The notes under the pieces: model-generated
What the model was told of the DNA's origin: nothing
Databases searched by the model: none
Seen by the model: the letters and a program-made list of their open reading frames with translations, nothing else
Shown: positions 37,601-44,247 of the stretch, piece after piece
How the letters are laid out: every line of letters begins with the position of its first letter
How positions within the stretch are numbered: the stretch's first letter is position 1
Assembly (NCBI RefSeq): GCF_000192865.1
Contig: NC_015276.1
Coordinates: forward strand, 1,488,001 to 1,552,000
DNA from: Marinomonas mediterranea MMB-1
GTDB lineage: Bacteria; Pseudomonadota; Gammaproteobacteria; Pseudomonadales; Marinomonadaceae
Direction of reading: 5' to 3'
DNA length: 64,000 nt
Translations under genes and position numbers: made by a program

Positions 37601-37708
37601 TTAGAAAAGCACCATTTCGATTACCCTCATGAAGACATCATGTCCCCTGATGCGTTGGCGGAGCTGGGACCTTTAATGAATCAAATAGTAAACGCGCTCG
37701 ACGCATAA
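28664..37708 (+). CDS. Two-module siderophore non-ribosomal peptide synthetase (C-A-T-E-C-A-T-TE)
   Basis: The protein has 3014 residues. Domains in order: condensation, about 10-450, with HHIMLDG; adenylation 1, about 490-1010, core YIMYTSGSTGKPKG near 659; carrier 1, LGGDSI near 1070; epimerisation, about 1125-1560, with ILQWFNEQ, HHLAVDGVSW and FNYLGRF; condensation 2, about 1640-2080, PLQEGLLFHAQM and HHLVVDG; adenylation 2, about 2150-2650, YLLYTSGSTGRPKG; carrier 2, LGGHSL near 2715; thioesterase, GYSLGG near 2853. Adenylation 2 reads DVWHFSLVD at the specificity positions, the EntF serine code as I recall it. Adenylation 1 has an acid at the position equivalent to 278, hinting at a basic amino acid. 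The order fits an aryl-D-amino acid-L-Ser synthetase like VabF or CbsF, not EntF (C-A-T-TE). AGAGGTG precedes the ATG. Confidence 0.93.
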   Translation: MALQDNAMNQEKSLISPLTDVQLGIWLGDQVAEQGNAFTIAHSVDVKGAINVRQLAESINETLLKADTVCTLYYENDDGQPVQQLCVELARVKTHVVNLVGCQDAERIARSAIQEDVNAELSLNSDKPLCRQVLYVVSETKVIWYQRFHHIMLDGFSFNVFTKQVSNHYVWAMQSKEGRLSEGHSSETPFTPFYDVVMEELAYKASKKYQDDRAFWTEYASNIDKIASLSSGKKTFESAQSERQSSLLRANSLISKTILDTLITASNVKRVNPADLSIALVFAYLHKMTGARNIPVGFPFMGRIGSASLLALGPVVNVLPLQIELGFEDSLDDLIVNIKAELKKVRKHQKYNAEQIARDVGRVGESFPLFAATINLRLFDYDLSFGDATAQIEHLAAGPVEDLDFGMHFKDGDLYIEWVANRQRYLETELLQHAQRFIEFVKQLAKAPERSIALHRVASAQERQQLQSWQKSPYTDNYTSPSAFFKGDIETDIAELFFSRPNCYAQTLALKTDRGDLSHKQLTQKVSQWTRAFKHLGLKQGDAVAIVLPRDERIVLATLALMQLRATFIPIDPEYPASRLEWIFEDSAPKALITTSLLASRLPASRTNTKQSQFIDEMLFDEVLLDDPDLESLIESQSSEPWGTRKGEADLTTSPLDLAYIMYTSGSTGKPKGVAIPYQGITNLFHAHRVADYEPLLAECNGSVQAAHTASFSFDSSWDMLLLLWMGQALHVVNDEMRKDAIEFVQYVRQEKINTIDVPPSFLMQMLDADLVEEGHHYPTRSFIGGEAASPALWERVKSTPNFDVRNYYGPTENSVDSVGCSVSDSEKVIIGKPIAGTQSYILDDGLNPVPAGVVGELYVSGPGLAHGYINRSGQTASRFIANPFEANSRMYRTGDLARWTSQGQIEYLGRSDHQVQVRGYRVELEEIENVIASVAGITAAKVYAVEQGASNRLIAYCVCPSLSVSPTAPLTASQIESDEARITARVLSDISKALPDYMVPSVLKVMQAFPLNVNGKIDRTALPPIDAPQRQSGKTPITLPEQLLCSAIANCLGLENVFADDDFFHLGGDSITAMSLGNILRKEGFRVRPKDVFAGKTPEAIAKTLSRLDEDRSTHEVLPKVSSHGELKNLPILQWFNEQTTLGLEQSYVQGVFVQTPSDVTPNQIHQALTLLAQRHPVLVAYVDGDTLHIPETIEGQDWLIKFDDKANAKLKSRNSRIEQQADGAFSQVVHAIAPQRGQLLKAAYLASFEETEEAPNNEEKRSAGLVIGIHHLAVDGVSWRILLQELNAITEDLKIDKKGSNKRSGPSNDSIRDDTSAIEETSLRQWQATLLDNIDVYRQQSAFWKEQLATRPNKTVRPDALRSDLKHDRVLLGVESTKTLLEQLPQDYKANVDEILMTVIALAYARHFEQSDVRFGLESHGRAELDDRHGASSDLSRTLGWLTSEFPIRFDLSGRLFDLLKNLDLPYEETVRRVRTQLQKAGECGIGYGVLRYLDSQNKSELQTLEQNNRPDVLFNYLGRFREGQAFWTPQQTQGVFKDAFAVHQSEDMPQYYPIELNIFVQEGSEGAQLALQWSWLPQHCLDEDINALTETIAAYAQCMHQYAKRHPANAMNTATRDEMTSLDIPEGSLTLLNGKYGALDKVLPVLPLQEGLLFHAQMNETTDVSEQHERDSSYSSLAKLTLEGNLNVSRLQRALDAVIDKHPQLAAIFDVSVLSDPIQILTANTSKQLTATASKQGSTGQRKKDIGKWPLKVIDLSSASEHEQAERIQEIERKELCRDFNVLHSAGQPLLHAVLVKCASNKHELFLNAHHLVVDGWSTPIMLNDLMVAYGDERQALTPTSVPYHQVVSSMVARDKQEMQAAWKAALDGVTPTLVFGEQPPADQVRTYSLCLDEAMFQSLIQAYQRRGLTLNSVLQTIWANVLSAMTGKFDLVFGTPISGRFNSVEGVVEHIGLFSNTVPVRVTLSPDVTLWEQAQNVQNDQVQLLEHDGLGLAEIQRLIQPTNQASGNVFDTLLVVENFPDQDGLSGQSFHGVQLTEVKNRGYTHYPLTILALPSNELELLFEYRGDEQSIQTIMARFELLLNRMIDSSVVNAVSDFQASSKIQPDVQSQVKCESQSLSNWLRDDTIARLNLQTEHEKSLIAQINDTTYALEPSTLRHQMQHQAARTPDEICLVDSDISLTYCQAREQVIALAHQLQLIGVQPGDIVAVALPRSVRLTIALWATIEVGAAYLPLDTGYPDDRLNYMLSDASPKALITLPDEASRFNSQATVVLYERLIDIDSSLKLLIKNQWNAPRLLPTDAAYLLYTSGSTGRPKGVLVSHYAIVNRILWMQDAYPMDERDTVLQKTPCSFDVSVWEFFWSAMVGAKLMMAPPEAHRDPQWLRQLVDKHHITTLHFVPSMLAAFVSDSMTATPTAQHETQVNGRSVCPSLRQVFCSGEALSKELSVAFESVFNTPLHNLYGPTEAAVDVTYHPAFGADLEQVSGVSVPIGKPVWNTQLRILDNYLRPVPVGVPGELYLCGVQLATGYWNRFDLTATRFVADPFGNGERMYRTGDVVRWLEDGAVEYLGRSDDQLKIRGQRIELGEIERVLSAVDGVDQCAVVAKTWGQSAGMVGGDTRQLIGYVVSDVGLSLDTVDISKHLVETLPSHMVPAVIIPLDALPLSANGKLDRKALPVPSETNVTVGREPRPGIETKMATTFAQVLETDHVYADDDFFALGGHSLLAVRLVSELRKQWQLTVSVGQVMVSPTIEKLAKVLSDEKLANNRDLAGFGLVLPIRQGKSTPIFCVHPASGFAWQYTGLSRYLEGESPLIGLQSPRPDGPIAAQANLDGMIEQHLQQLRSQQAAGPYRLMGYSLGGVIAHGLAVRLQSMGEEVSFLGLLDTYPPDDQDWSGPTDEEAQQEVEREKAQFMNDAETQEKDVMFDDIVANYADSIRHLSQATTPRFNGKAVLFVADRTVPEGMDIDATWAPFVDTLEKHHFDYPHEDIMSPDALAELGPLMNQIVNALDA

Positions 37709-37723
37709 CCAGTTGGATGAAAC

Positions 37724-39046
37724 ATGTCTAAATCAAACATAATGCTGGATTTCAGCTTATTAAAAACTAATAAAAACTTTCGGGCTATTTTTATCGCGCG
37801 ACTTATGTCTGTGCTTGGTATTGGAATGCTCAACGTGGCGGTACCGATACAAATCTATGAACTGACGGGATCCAGTTTACAAGTGGGTTTTGCCGTCGCG
37901 CTCGATGGCTTTGGTATGTTCGTCGGCTTAATGTTAGGGGGGGTAATGGCGGATCGATATGACCGTCGAAAGTTGATTCTTTTCTCTCGATTTATATGTG
38001 GTATTGGTTTTGTGTTGCTGGCTTTGAACAGCTACCTTTCTGCGTCATCCGTCTGGGCGGTGTATGCGATCTCTCTTTGGGATGGTTTTTTCAGCGCGAT
38101 TGGCATGACGGCCTTGCTCGCCTCCATTCCTCATTTGGTGGGGCGCGAGAATGTACCGACGGCAGGTGCGCTTAGTATGCTCATTGTACGTATTGGATCT
38201 GTGGTTTCACCGGCACTTGCGGGTGTGGTTATTGTGTCGCTCGGAGTAACGTGGAACTATGGATTGGCAGCAGCAGGCACCTTGTGTACACTGCTTTCAC
38301 TGGTGTTCTTACCGAGTATGAAACCGACTGAAAAGCCCACTGAAGATCACCCAATTAAATCCATGATCGGTGGTTTCAGTTTTGTCTTTCATCACAAAGT
38401 GATTCGGAGTGTCGTTGCGCTTGGCACGTTAGAAGCCGTTACTACTTCTATCAGGGTTCTTTTCCCAGCGCTTGCACTGACCGCGTTTGGTGGTGGGGCG
38501 TTTGAAGTTGGCTTGATGTATGCCGCGGTTCCCGTAGGTTCGACGTTCGGAGCACTGACAAGTGGCTGGGTTCGATCTGTCAATAAACCCGGTGTCGTTA
38601 TGCTGACAACGGCCTTTTTAGCCTTCATGTGTGTCGCTTCGTTGGGTCTAATGAGTCACTTAGTTCCGACTTTACTCATTTTGGGAATGTTCGGTTACTT
38701 TGGTTCCATCGGCAGTTTATTACAGTATTCGATTGTACAAGGTCATACACCGGATCAAATGCTAGGTCGAATGGGCAGTTTCTGGACGGCTCAAGATGTG
38801 GTTGGCGATTCTGCTGGCGCTATGGGAATTGGTGCGCTTGGAAAAATACTTGCTCCTCTTACCAGCTTAACGACACTCGGTTTAGGCTGTGCAAGTGTGA
38901 CTGTGCTAATGGCCGCTGGGTTTAAATCTCTTCGTAATGCTAGGTTGATCGACCCTGATGTTATGCCGGAAAACGGAGCGGCCGAAGAACCCAAAACTCA
39001 GGAAGCTGAGAGTGGCAGTAAGCTAGCTGGTGTCACCTCCAGTTGA
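37724..39046 (+). CDS. entS: Siderophore exporter EntS (major facilitator superfamily)
   Basis: The protein has 440 residues and 12 predicted transmembrane helices. It aligns by eye with E. coli EntS over its whole length: FSLLKTNKNFRAIFIARLMS, the MFS loop GGVMADRYDRRKLIL, ALVGREN-like HLVGRENVPTAGAL and MLGRMGSFWTAQDVVGD. EntS exports enterobactin across the inner membrane. Here it should export the NRPS product. It begins 15 bases after the NRPS stop and closes the fes-mbtH-NRPS-entS operon. A terminator follows. The C-terminal cytoplasmic tail (PENGAAEEPKTQEAESG) is longer and more acidic than usual. Confidence 0.93.
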   Translation: MSKSNIMLDFSLLKTNKNFRAIFIARLMSVLGIGMLNVAVPIQIYELTGSSLQVGFAVALDGFGMFVGLMLGGVMADRYDRRKLILFSRFICGIGFVLLALNSYLSASSVWAVYAISLWDGFFSAIGMTALLASIPHLVGRENVPTAGALSMLIVRIGSVVSPALAGVVIVSLGVTWNYGLAAAGTLCTLLSLVFLPSMKPTEKPTEDHPIKSMIGGFSFVFHHKVIRSVVALGTLEAVTTSIRVLFPALALTAFGGGAFEVGLMYAAVPVGSTFGALTSGWVRSVNKPGVVMLTTAFLAFMCVASLGLMSHLVPTLLILGMFGYFGSIGSLLQYSIVQGHTPDQMLGRMGSFWTAQDVVGDSAGAMGIGALGKILAPLTSLTTLGLGCASVTVLMAAGFKSLRNARLIDPDVMPENGAAEEPKTQEAESGSKLAGVTSS

Positions 39047-39128
39047 TGTGTCTGTGATTGAAGCGCTTTTTAGATCAAAGTGCTTTTGAGATTAAAGCAC
39101 GTGGTAAAAGGCTAGACTGACAGATATA

Positions 39129-39165
39129 GAAAAGCCCGAGTAGAGACTATCTACTCGGGCTTTTT
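39129..39165 (+). terminator. Terminator after entS
   Basis: AAAGCCCGAGTAG-(AGACTAT)-CTACTCGGGCTTTTT: a 13-base-pair perfect stem with a T-run, about 85 bases after the entS stop. A-rich sequence on the left could serve nhaB from the other side. Confidence 0.93.
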
Positions 39166-39250
39166 AGCGTTTCTCAAAGCATGTATTGAGTGCTTATATG
39201 AACTGCTTGTTTGAACTACGTGTCTGAACTCATTGTACGAACGTAAGTAT

Positions 39251-40756
39251 TTACAAAAAGTTGATGACACAGATGCCACCAACAATGCTCAATACGATGG
39301 TATATGGCAATGCCATCCAAACCATTTTTCCATAAGACAAGCGTACTAGCGGCGCAATGGCAGACGTCAGCAGGAACAAGAACGCTGCTTGACCATTAGG
39401 CGTCGCGACACTGGGTAGATTTGTCCCTGTGTTGACGGCGACCGCTAGGATTTCAAACTGCTCACGTGAGATTGCTCCAGCCTCCAAGGCCTCTTTTATT
39501 TCCCCAATGTAAACGGTAGCAACGAAAACGTTGTCGCTAATTGCTGATAACACACCGTTGGCGATAAAAAACATGATTGGCTGACTGTGAGTCGGCAGAG
39601 CAAGCACGTAAGCGATAATGGGTTCAAACAGATGCTGAGCGTGAATAACCGAGACCACCGTAAAGAACACCACCAGCAAGGCTGTAAAAGGAAGAGCTTC
39701 TTCGAACGCGTGACCAATTTGGTGCTCATCGGTGACGCCATTGAAGGCCGTGAGTAAGACAATGACCATTAAGCCGACAAGACCCACTTCCGCGACGTGA
39801 AATGCCAATGACAGCACCAAAATAACCGCAACGATGCCTTGAACAACGATCGTTGCTTTACGTTTTGCCGTGTATTTTGATTTCTCTTCTTTTGAGAAAT
39901 TTTTCAAAATATTTCGAACGTTTTCCGGTAGCTTGGCGCCGTACCCAAACCAACCTGTCTTTTCTAACAAAATGACGGTACACAACCCTGATACAAGGAC
40001 GGGGAGCGAAATAGGGGCAATGTGTAAAAAGAATTCGATAAAGTCCCAACCTGCCACTTTTGCGATGATCAGGTTTTGAGGCTCGCCCACCATCGTTGCC
40101 ACGCCTCCTAATGCCGTACCAACCGCACCGTGCATTAGTAGGCTTCTTAGGAACGCGCGAAATTCAGCGAGATCTTCCTTATTGACTTCCAAAATATCAC
40201 TGTCGTCCGTGCTGCCTGATGCGTTCCCGCCACTTGGCTGGCCGGATGCCACCTTGTGATACACCGAGTAGAAACCAACGCTCACACTGATAAGAACAGC
40301 GGTAACGGTTAACGCATCTAAAAAGGCGGAAAGGATAGCAGCGGTTAAGCTAAAAACGAGCGATATAGCGGTTTTGGATTTGATCCGTACGAGCAGTTTA
40401 TTAAAAATAAACAGCAGCATGTCTTTCATAAAGTAAATGCCGGCGACCATAAACATAAGAAGTAGAATCACATCGATGTTATGGATGACTTCGTTGTAGA
40501 CACCGTCGGTCGTCGTTAGGTTCAGCATAATGGCTTCGAGTGCGATCAGACCACCGGGCTGAAGCGGATAGCATTTTAACGCCATCGCGAGCGTAAAGAT
40601 AAATTCTATGATCAGCAACCAGCCCGTTATAAAAGGGCCAAACGCATTTAAAATAATAGGGTTTGCGATCAAAAAAACGATTATGATTTGCTTGTACCAA
40701 AGTGGCGAAGCGCCGAGGAAATTATTGCCAAACGACTGGGCAAACGCTGACTTCAT
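39251..40756 (-). CDS. nhaB: Na+/H+ antiporter NhaB
   Basis: The protein has 501 residues with about 12 transmembrane segments. NhaB exchanges sodium for protons at the inner membrane. The N-terminal NNFLGASPLWYK, the block FTLAMALKCYPLQPGGL and SAFLDALTVTAVLISVSVGFY closely match E. coli NhaB. An insertion of Gly/Ser-rich residues (SGQPSGGNASGSTDDSD) follows the fifth or sixth helix. Sodium handling fits a marine habitat. It is divergent from sohB, with a 170-base gap, and is transcribed alone. Confidence 0.95.
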   Translation of the reverse strand: MKSAFAQSFGNNFLGASPLWYKQIIIVFLIANPIILNAFGPFITGWLLIIEFIFTLAMALKCYPLQPGGLIALEAIMLNLTTTDGVYNEVIHNIDVILLLMFMVAGIYFMKDMLLFIFNKLLVRIKSKTAISLVFSLTAAILSAFLDALTVTAVLISVSVGFYSVYHKVASGQPSGGNASGSTDDSDILEVNKEDLAEFRAFLRSLLMHGAVGTALGGVATMVGEPQNLIIAKVAGWDFIEFFLHIAPISLPVLVSGLCTVILLEKTGWFGYGAKLPENVRNILKNFSKEEKSKYTAKRKATIVVQGIVAVILVLSLAFHVAEVGLVGLMVIVLLTAFNGVTDEHQIGHAFEEALPFTALLVVFFTVVSVIHAQHLFEPIIAYVLALPTHSQPIMFFIANGVLSAISDNVFVATVYIGEIKEALEAGAISREQFEILAVAVNTGTNLPSVATPNGQAAFLFLLTSAIAPLVRLSYGKMVWMALPYTIVLSIVGGICVINFL

Positions 40757-40926
40757 TCATTTACTCCTTGGTTGTTATCTGATTTTTATTGTTATCGATC
40801 ATTTTTCGAGCTAGATGATAGGGGAATACGTAGAAGCATGCTATGAAATCTTTGTCTATGTCATTGTTATTGGTCAATCTATCCCCATATAAACACGAAT
40901 AATTTTAGATATTGCCGGGGGTTACT

Positions 40927-41940
40927 TTGGAATTTTTGACGGAATATGCAGGCTTTCTTGTCCGCATCCTAACGGTCATCGTTTTATTTGCGTTGGTTTT
41001 AGTGTTGTTGACGGCGGGAAAGAGCAAAAAAAACTCTGGATTAAGTATCAACAAACTTAATGACGGATACGATAAGGCGAAGTCGTTGATGGAAAACGCT
41101 TTGCTTAATAAAAAAGCGCTAAAAGCGAAGGCAAAAGCGCGTAAGAATGAACAGAAAAAAGAGAAGAAGTCACCCGCGACGGATAAGAAAAAAGTGTTTG
41201 TCTTGGATTTTGATGGCGATATCAAAGCGTCTGCCGTGGAATCTATGCGTCGAGAAATTACGGCAATCTTAGCGGTGGCAACAAAAGACGACGAAGTGGT
41301 CGTTCGTTTAGAGAGCGGCGGCGGAATGGTGCACAGCTATGGTCTTGCAGCGTCTCAGTTGCAACGTATTAAAGACGCTGGTGTGTCTCTAACCATTTGT
41401 GTCGATAAAGTCGCGGCCAGTGGTGGTTATATGATGGCCTGTGTCGCTGATAAAATCATCGCTGCCCCGTTTGCGATTTTGGGCTCCATTGGCGTTGTCG
41501 CGCAAATCCCAAATATCCATCGTTTACTTGATAAAAACAACATCGATGTCGAACTGCACACAGCAGGTAAATTTAAACGTACATTGACGGTTATTGGTGA
41601 AAACACCGACGAAGGGCGTGAAAAATTCAAACAAGATTTGGAAGATACTCATGTGTTGTTTAAAGATTTTGTCGCGTCTCAGCGTGCTGTCTTGGACATT
41701 GAATCAGTTGCGACGGGCGAGACTTGGTACGGTAGCCAAGCGGTTGAAAACAAGTTAATCGACGAAGTGAAAACCAGTGACACCTACATTGTTGATCAGT
41801 ATGACAATGCTAATGTATTCAAAGTAGAGTACAGCGAGCCAAAGTCGGTTGCAGAACGATTAGGGCTTTCTGTATTAAGTGCGGTAGAAGTAAAAGCAAC
41901 GGGTTGGATTTCCCGTGTATTAAACAGCCGTGGCTTTTAA
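40927..41940 (+). CDS. sohB: Inner-membrane S49-family serine protease SohB
   Basis: The protein has 337 residues. The N-terminal membrane anchor (EYAGFLVRILTVIVLFALVLVLL) is followed by a Lys-rich cytoplasmic linker and an S49 peptidase domain, with RLESGGGMVHSYG and DKVAASGGYMMACVADKI holding the nucleophilic Ser. A Lys in AGKFKR would be the general base. I place the start at the TTG at 40927, giving MEFLTEYAG, which resembles E. coli SohB (MELLSEYG) and lies just after GGGGG. The open frame extends to a TTG at 40912. E. coli SohB is a multicopy suppressor of htrA defects. Confidence 0.93.
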   Translation: MEFLTEYAGFLVRILTVIVLFALVLVLLTAGKSKKNSGLSINKLNDGYDKAKSLMENALLNKKALKAKAKARKNEQKKEKKSPATDKKKVFVLDFDGDIKASAVESMRREITAILAVATKDDEVVVRLESGGGMVHSYGLAASQLQRIKDAGVSLTICVDKVAASGGYMMACVADKIIAAPFAILGSIGVVAQIPNIHRLLDKNNIDVELHTAGKFKRTLTVIGENTDEGREKFKQDLEDTHVLFKDFVASQRAVLDIESVATGETWYGSQAVENKLIDEVKTSDTYIVDQYDNANVFKVEYSEPKSVAERLGLSVLSAVEVKATGWISRVLNSRGF

Positions 41941-41991
41941 CGCTGTTTTATTGCATTTCAACTAATCTTCCTTAAGTCCCTCGTTATTTAA

Positions 41992-42035
41992 GTTAAACGG
42001 CGATTTATCCTTTTGATTATAAATCGGCGTTTAAC
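41992..42035. terminator. Long hairpin between convergent sohB and rutR
   Basis: GTTAAACGGCGATTTAT pairs with ATAAATCGGCGTTTAAC in 16 of 17 positions, with a ten-base loop. Only a weak T-stretch follows, so termination efficiency is uncertain, but the position between convergent genes favours a bidirectional terminator. Confidence 0.7.
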
Positions 42036-42044
42036 TTTGGTCAT

Positions 42045-42737
42045 TTATTCACGATCCGTTATTTCTATTCCTTTCAAAATCAGCTGATATAAGGTTGCGA
42101 GTGTCTCGTTAAAAAACGCCTTATTGTTTAGATTTCTCCCTGTTATGGCTTCTATCTGCACTGCAAAGTCAGCGTAGTGCTGAGTGGTGGCCCAAATTGT
42201 AAATAACAGGTGATAGGGGTCTACTTTCTGCATTTTTCCCGCTTTGATCCAAGCGTGAATGACAGCGGCTTTCGCTTCAACTAGATCATGCAATGGTTTT
42301 TTTAATTCTGAGGAGAGCAGAGGTGCGCCATGAACGACTTCCATGCAAAAAAGGCGAGATTCTTCGGGGTTATCGCGAGACATTTCAAGTTTGACTTTGA
42401 TATATCCTGAAATAGCTTCTATTGGATCTTGGTCTTCAGAAAAGCCTTCTAATGGCGTCACCCACACATCCAATACGTGTTTAATAACTTCAATATAAAG
42501 CTGCTCTTTACTGTTAAAGTGGTAGAGCAAATTACTTTTGGATACATCGGCAAGTTCTGCTACTTGATCAATACTGGTGCCACCCAATCCGCTGCGTGAA
42601 AAGAGCTCCAACGCCGCTTCCATAATTTTATTCTGCTTGTCTTGCTTCGCTGCAGATCGTCTTCTTTGTGTGCTTGCGCTATACGTGCGTGGCGATTTCT
42701 CTTTTTCTGTGTCGGGTGTGACGTTATCTGATGACAT
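42045..42737 (-). CDS. rutR: TetR-family repressor RutR of the pyrimidine degradation operon
   Basis: The protein has 230 residues. The N-terminal helix-turn-helix (LFSRSGLGGTSIDQVAELADVSKSNLLYHFNSKEQLY, about residues 42-80) and the ligand domain (EESRLFCMEVVHGAPLL, FTIWATTQHYADFAVQIEAITG) match E. coli RutR, which releases DNA when it binds uracil or thymine. The first 35 residues are a longer basic tail than in E. coli. It is divergent from rutA, with a palindromic operator in between, consistent with control of the rut operon and perhaps of itself. Confidence 0.94.
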   Translation of the reverse strand: MSSDNVTPDTEKEKSPRTYSASTQRRRSAAKQDKQNKIMEAALELFSRSGLGGTSIDQVAELADVSKSNLLYHFNSKEQLYIEVIKHVLDVWVTPLEGFSEDQDPIEAISGYIKVKLEMSRDNPEESRLFCMEVVHGAPLLSSELKKPLHDLVEAKAAVIHAWIKAGKMQKVDPYHLLFTIWATTQHYADFAVQIEAITGRNLNNKAFFNETLATLYQLILKGIEITDRE

Positions 42738-42995
42738 ACTGCTTACTTCAATGGTTATAAAGCGTCCTAAACAGAGAAGGTTGTTTCTTTTTTCATTTCT
42801 CTATTCAGAAAAAGGCTTCTTTCATTGTAAAAGGTACACGTACTTTTATCCATAATTCCACTTTTATTTAGGGAAGGTGTGAACACTGCTCTTTGTGCCT
42901 AAAGCCTTTTGACGCACATTCTTTTTAAACCTGCCGTTTGCGCAAAATCGTACCTGCACAAAATTCGAGCAATAATCCTGACTTATTGATCCAGA

Positions 42996-43013
42996 TTAGA
43001 CCATTTGGTCTAA
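42996..43013. promoter_or_regulatory. RutR operator
   Basis: TTAGACCA-TT-TGGTCTAA is a perfect inverted repeat of 8-base arms. The known E. coli RutR site is TTGACCA-N2-TGGTCAA. The spacing and core GACCA/TGGTC are identical. It lies in the 421-base rutR-rutA divergent region, about 95 bases upstream of the predicted rutA transcript start. Confidence 0.85.
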
Positions 43014-43063
43014 ATTAGAAAATTTTAATTAGTTAACTTATTGAAAATAAAGGTTAATTTTTT

Positions 43064-43080
43064 TTGGCATGCATGATGCT
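43064..43080 (+). promoter_or_regulatory. Sigma-54 (RpoN) promoter of rutA
   Basis: TTGGCATGCATGATGCT has the invariant GG (43066-43067) and GC (43078-43079) exactly ten bases apart, and matches the -24/-12 consensus TTGGCACN5TTGCT at nearly all positions. The start would be near 43091, about 68 bases before the rutA ATG. A partial NtrC-like site TGCACAAAATTCGAGCA lies at 42955-42971, about 110 bases upstream. This implies activation under nitrogen limitation, as known for E. coli rut. Confidence 0.75.
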
Positions 43081-43158
43081 AAGACAGAGGTATCTATGAG
43101 TAAAAGCAATTGAATAAAAGCAGTTAAATAAAAAGACAGCAAGATAAGAGAGGCGATT

Positions 43159-44244
43159 ATGGACGTAGGTGTATTTATTCCGATTGGTAACAATGGCTGG
43201 TTGATTTCTAAAACATCACCGCAGTACAAACCGAGCTTCGATCTAAATAAAGAGATCGTCGTAAAAGCGGAGGAGTACGGCATGGATTTCGCACTGTCCA
43301 TGATTAAGCTCCGAGGTTTTGGAGGTGAGACCGAGTTTTGGGATTACAACCTAGAATCCTTCACACTGATGGCGGGTCTTGCTGCGGTAACAAGTAAAAT
43401 TCAACTCTATGCGACGGCAGCAACCTTGGTCTTACCACCGGCTATTATGGCGCGAATGGCGACCACGATCGACTCAATCTCAAATGGCCGCTTTGGTGTT
43501 AACTTAGTGACGGGTTGGCAGCGCCCTGAATATTCTCAGATGGGAATGTGGCCGGGTGACGAGTACTTCGCAAGCCGTTATGACTATCTAGACGAATACA
43601 TCAAAGTCGTGAAAGAACTTTGGGCGACAGGAAAGAGCGATTTTAAAGGCGAGTTCTTTCAAATGGACGACTGCCGCATGCTCCCCAAACCTTCTCGTGA
43701 AATTCCAATTATATGTGCAGGGCAAAGTGCGTCTGGTATGGCGTTTACGGCGAAGCACGGCAACTATAACTTCTGTTTCGGTAAAGGGGTAAACACGCCA
43801 ACCGCGTTTGCGCCAACGGCAGCGCGTTTGCAAGAAGCCGCTGAGAAAGCGGAACGAGAAGTGGATTCCGCCGTGCTGATGATGGTTATTGCAGACGAAA
43901 CAGACGAGAAAGCAATGGCAAAGTGGGAGCTGTATAAAGAAGGGCAGGACTTTGGTGCGACCGACTGGATGACACAACAGGGCGCAGCCGACAAAAAATC
44001 TGGTAAAGATACCAACGTTCGTGACATGACGGACCCAACATCGGTTGTGAACTTCAATATGGGAACTTTAGTGGGGTCTTACGAAAAAGTAGCAGCAATG
44101 CTCGATGAAATCGCAACGGTACCGGGATGCGGCGGTGTGTTATTAACGTTTGACGACTTTATTCAAGGTATGGACGACTACGGTAAGAAGATCCAGCCAC
44201 TTATGAAATCTCGCCAACATATTAATCATTCTGCGGCGGTTTAG
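43159..44244 (+). CDS. rutA: Pyrimidine monooxygenase RutA
   Basis: The protein has 361 residues. It is a flavin-dependent monooxygenase of the bacterial luciferase fold. RutA opens the uracil ring between N3 and C4 using FMN and O2 to give ureidoacrylate peracid. The start MDVGVFIPIGNNGWLISKTSP and the blocks VNLVTGWQRPEYSQMGMWPG and VPGCGGVLLTFDDF are near-identical to E. coli RutA. GAGAGG precedes the ATG. It heads the rut operon; rutB begins three bases after its stop. Confidence 0.97.
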   Translation: MDVGVFIPIGNNGWLISKTSPQYKPSFDLNKEIVVKAEEYGMDFALSMIKLRGFGGETEFWDYNLESFTLMAGLAAVTSKIQLYATAATLVLPPAIMARMATTIDSISNGRFGVNLVTGWQRPEYSQMGMWPGDEYFASRYDYLDEYIKVVKELWATGKSDFKGEFFQMDDCRMLPKPSREIPIICAGQSASGMAFTAKHGNYNFCFGKGVNTPTAFAPTAARLQEAAEKAEREVDSAVLMMVIADETDEKAMAKWELYKEGQDFGATDWMTQQGAADKKSGKDTNVRDMTDPTSVVNFNMGTLVGSYEKVAAMLDEIATVPGCGGVLLTFDDFIQGMDDYGKKIQPLMKSRQHINHSAAV

Positions 44245-44247
44245 AGT

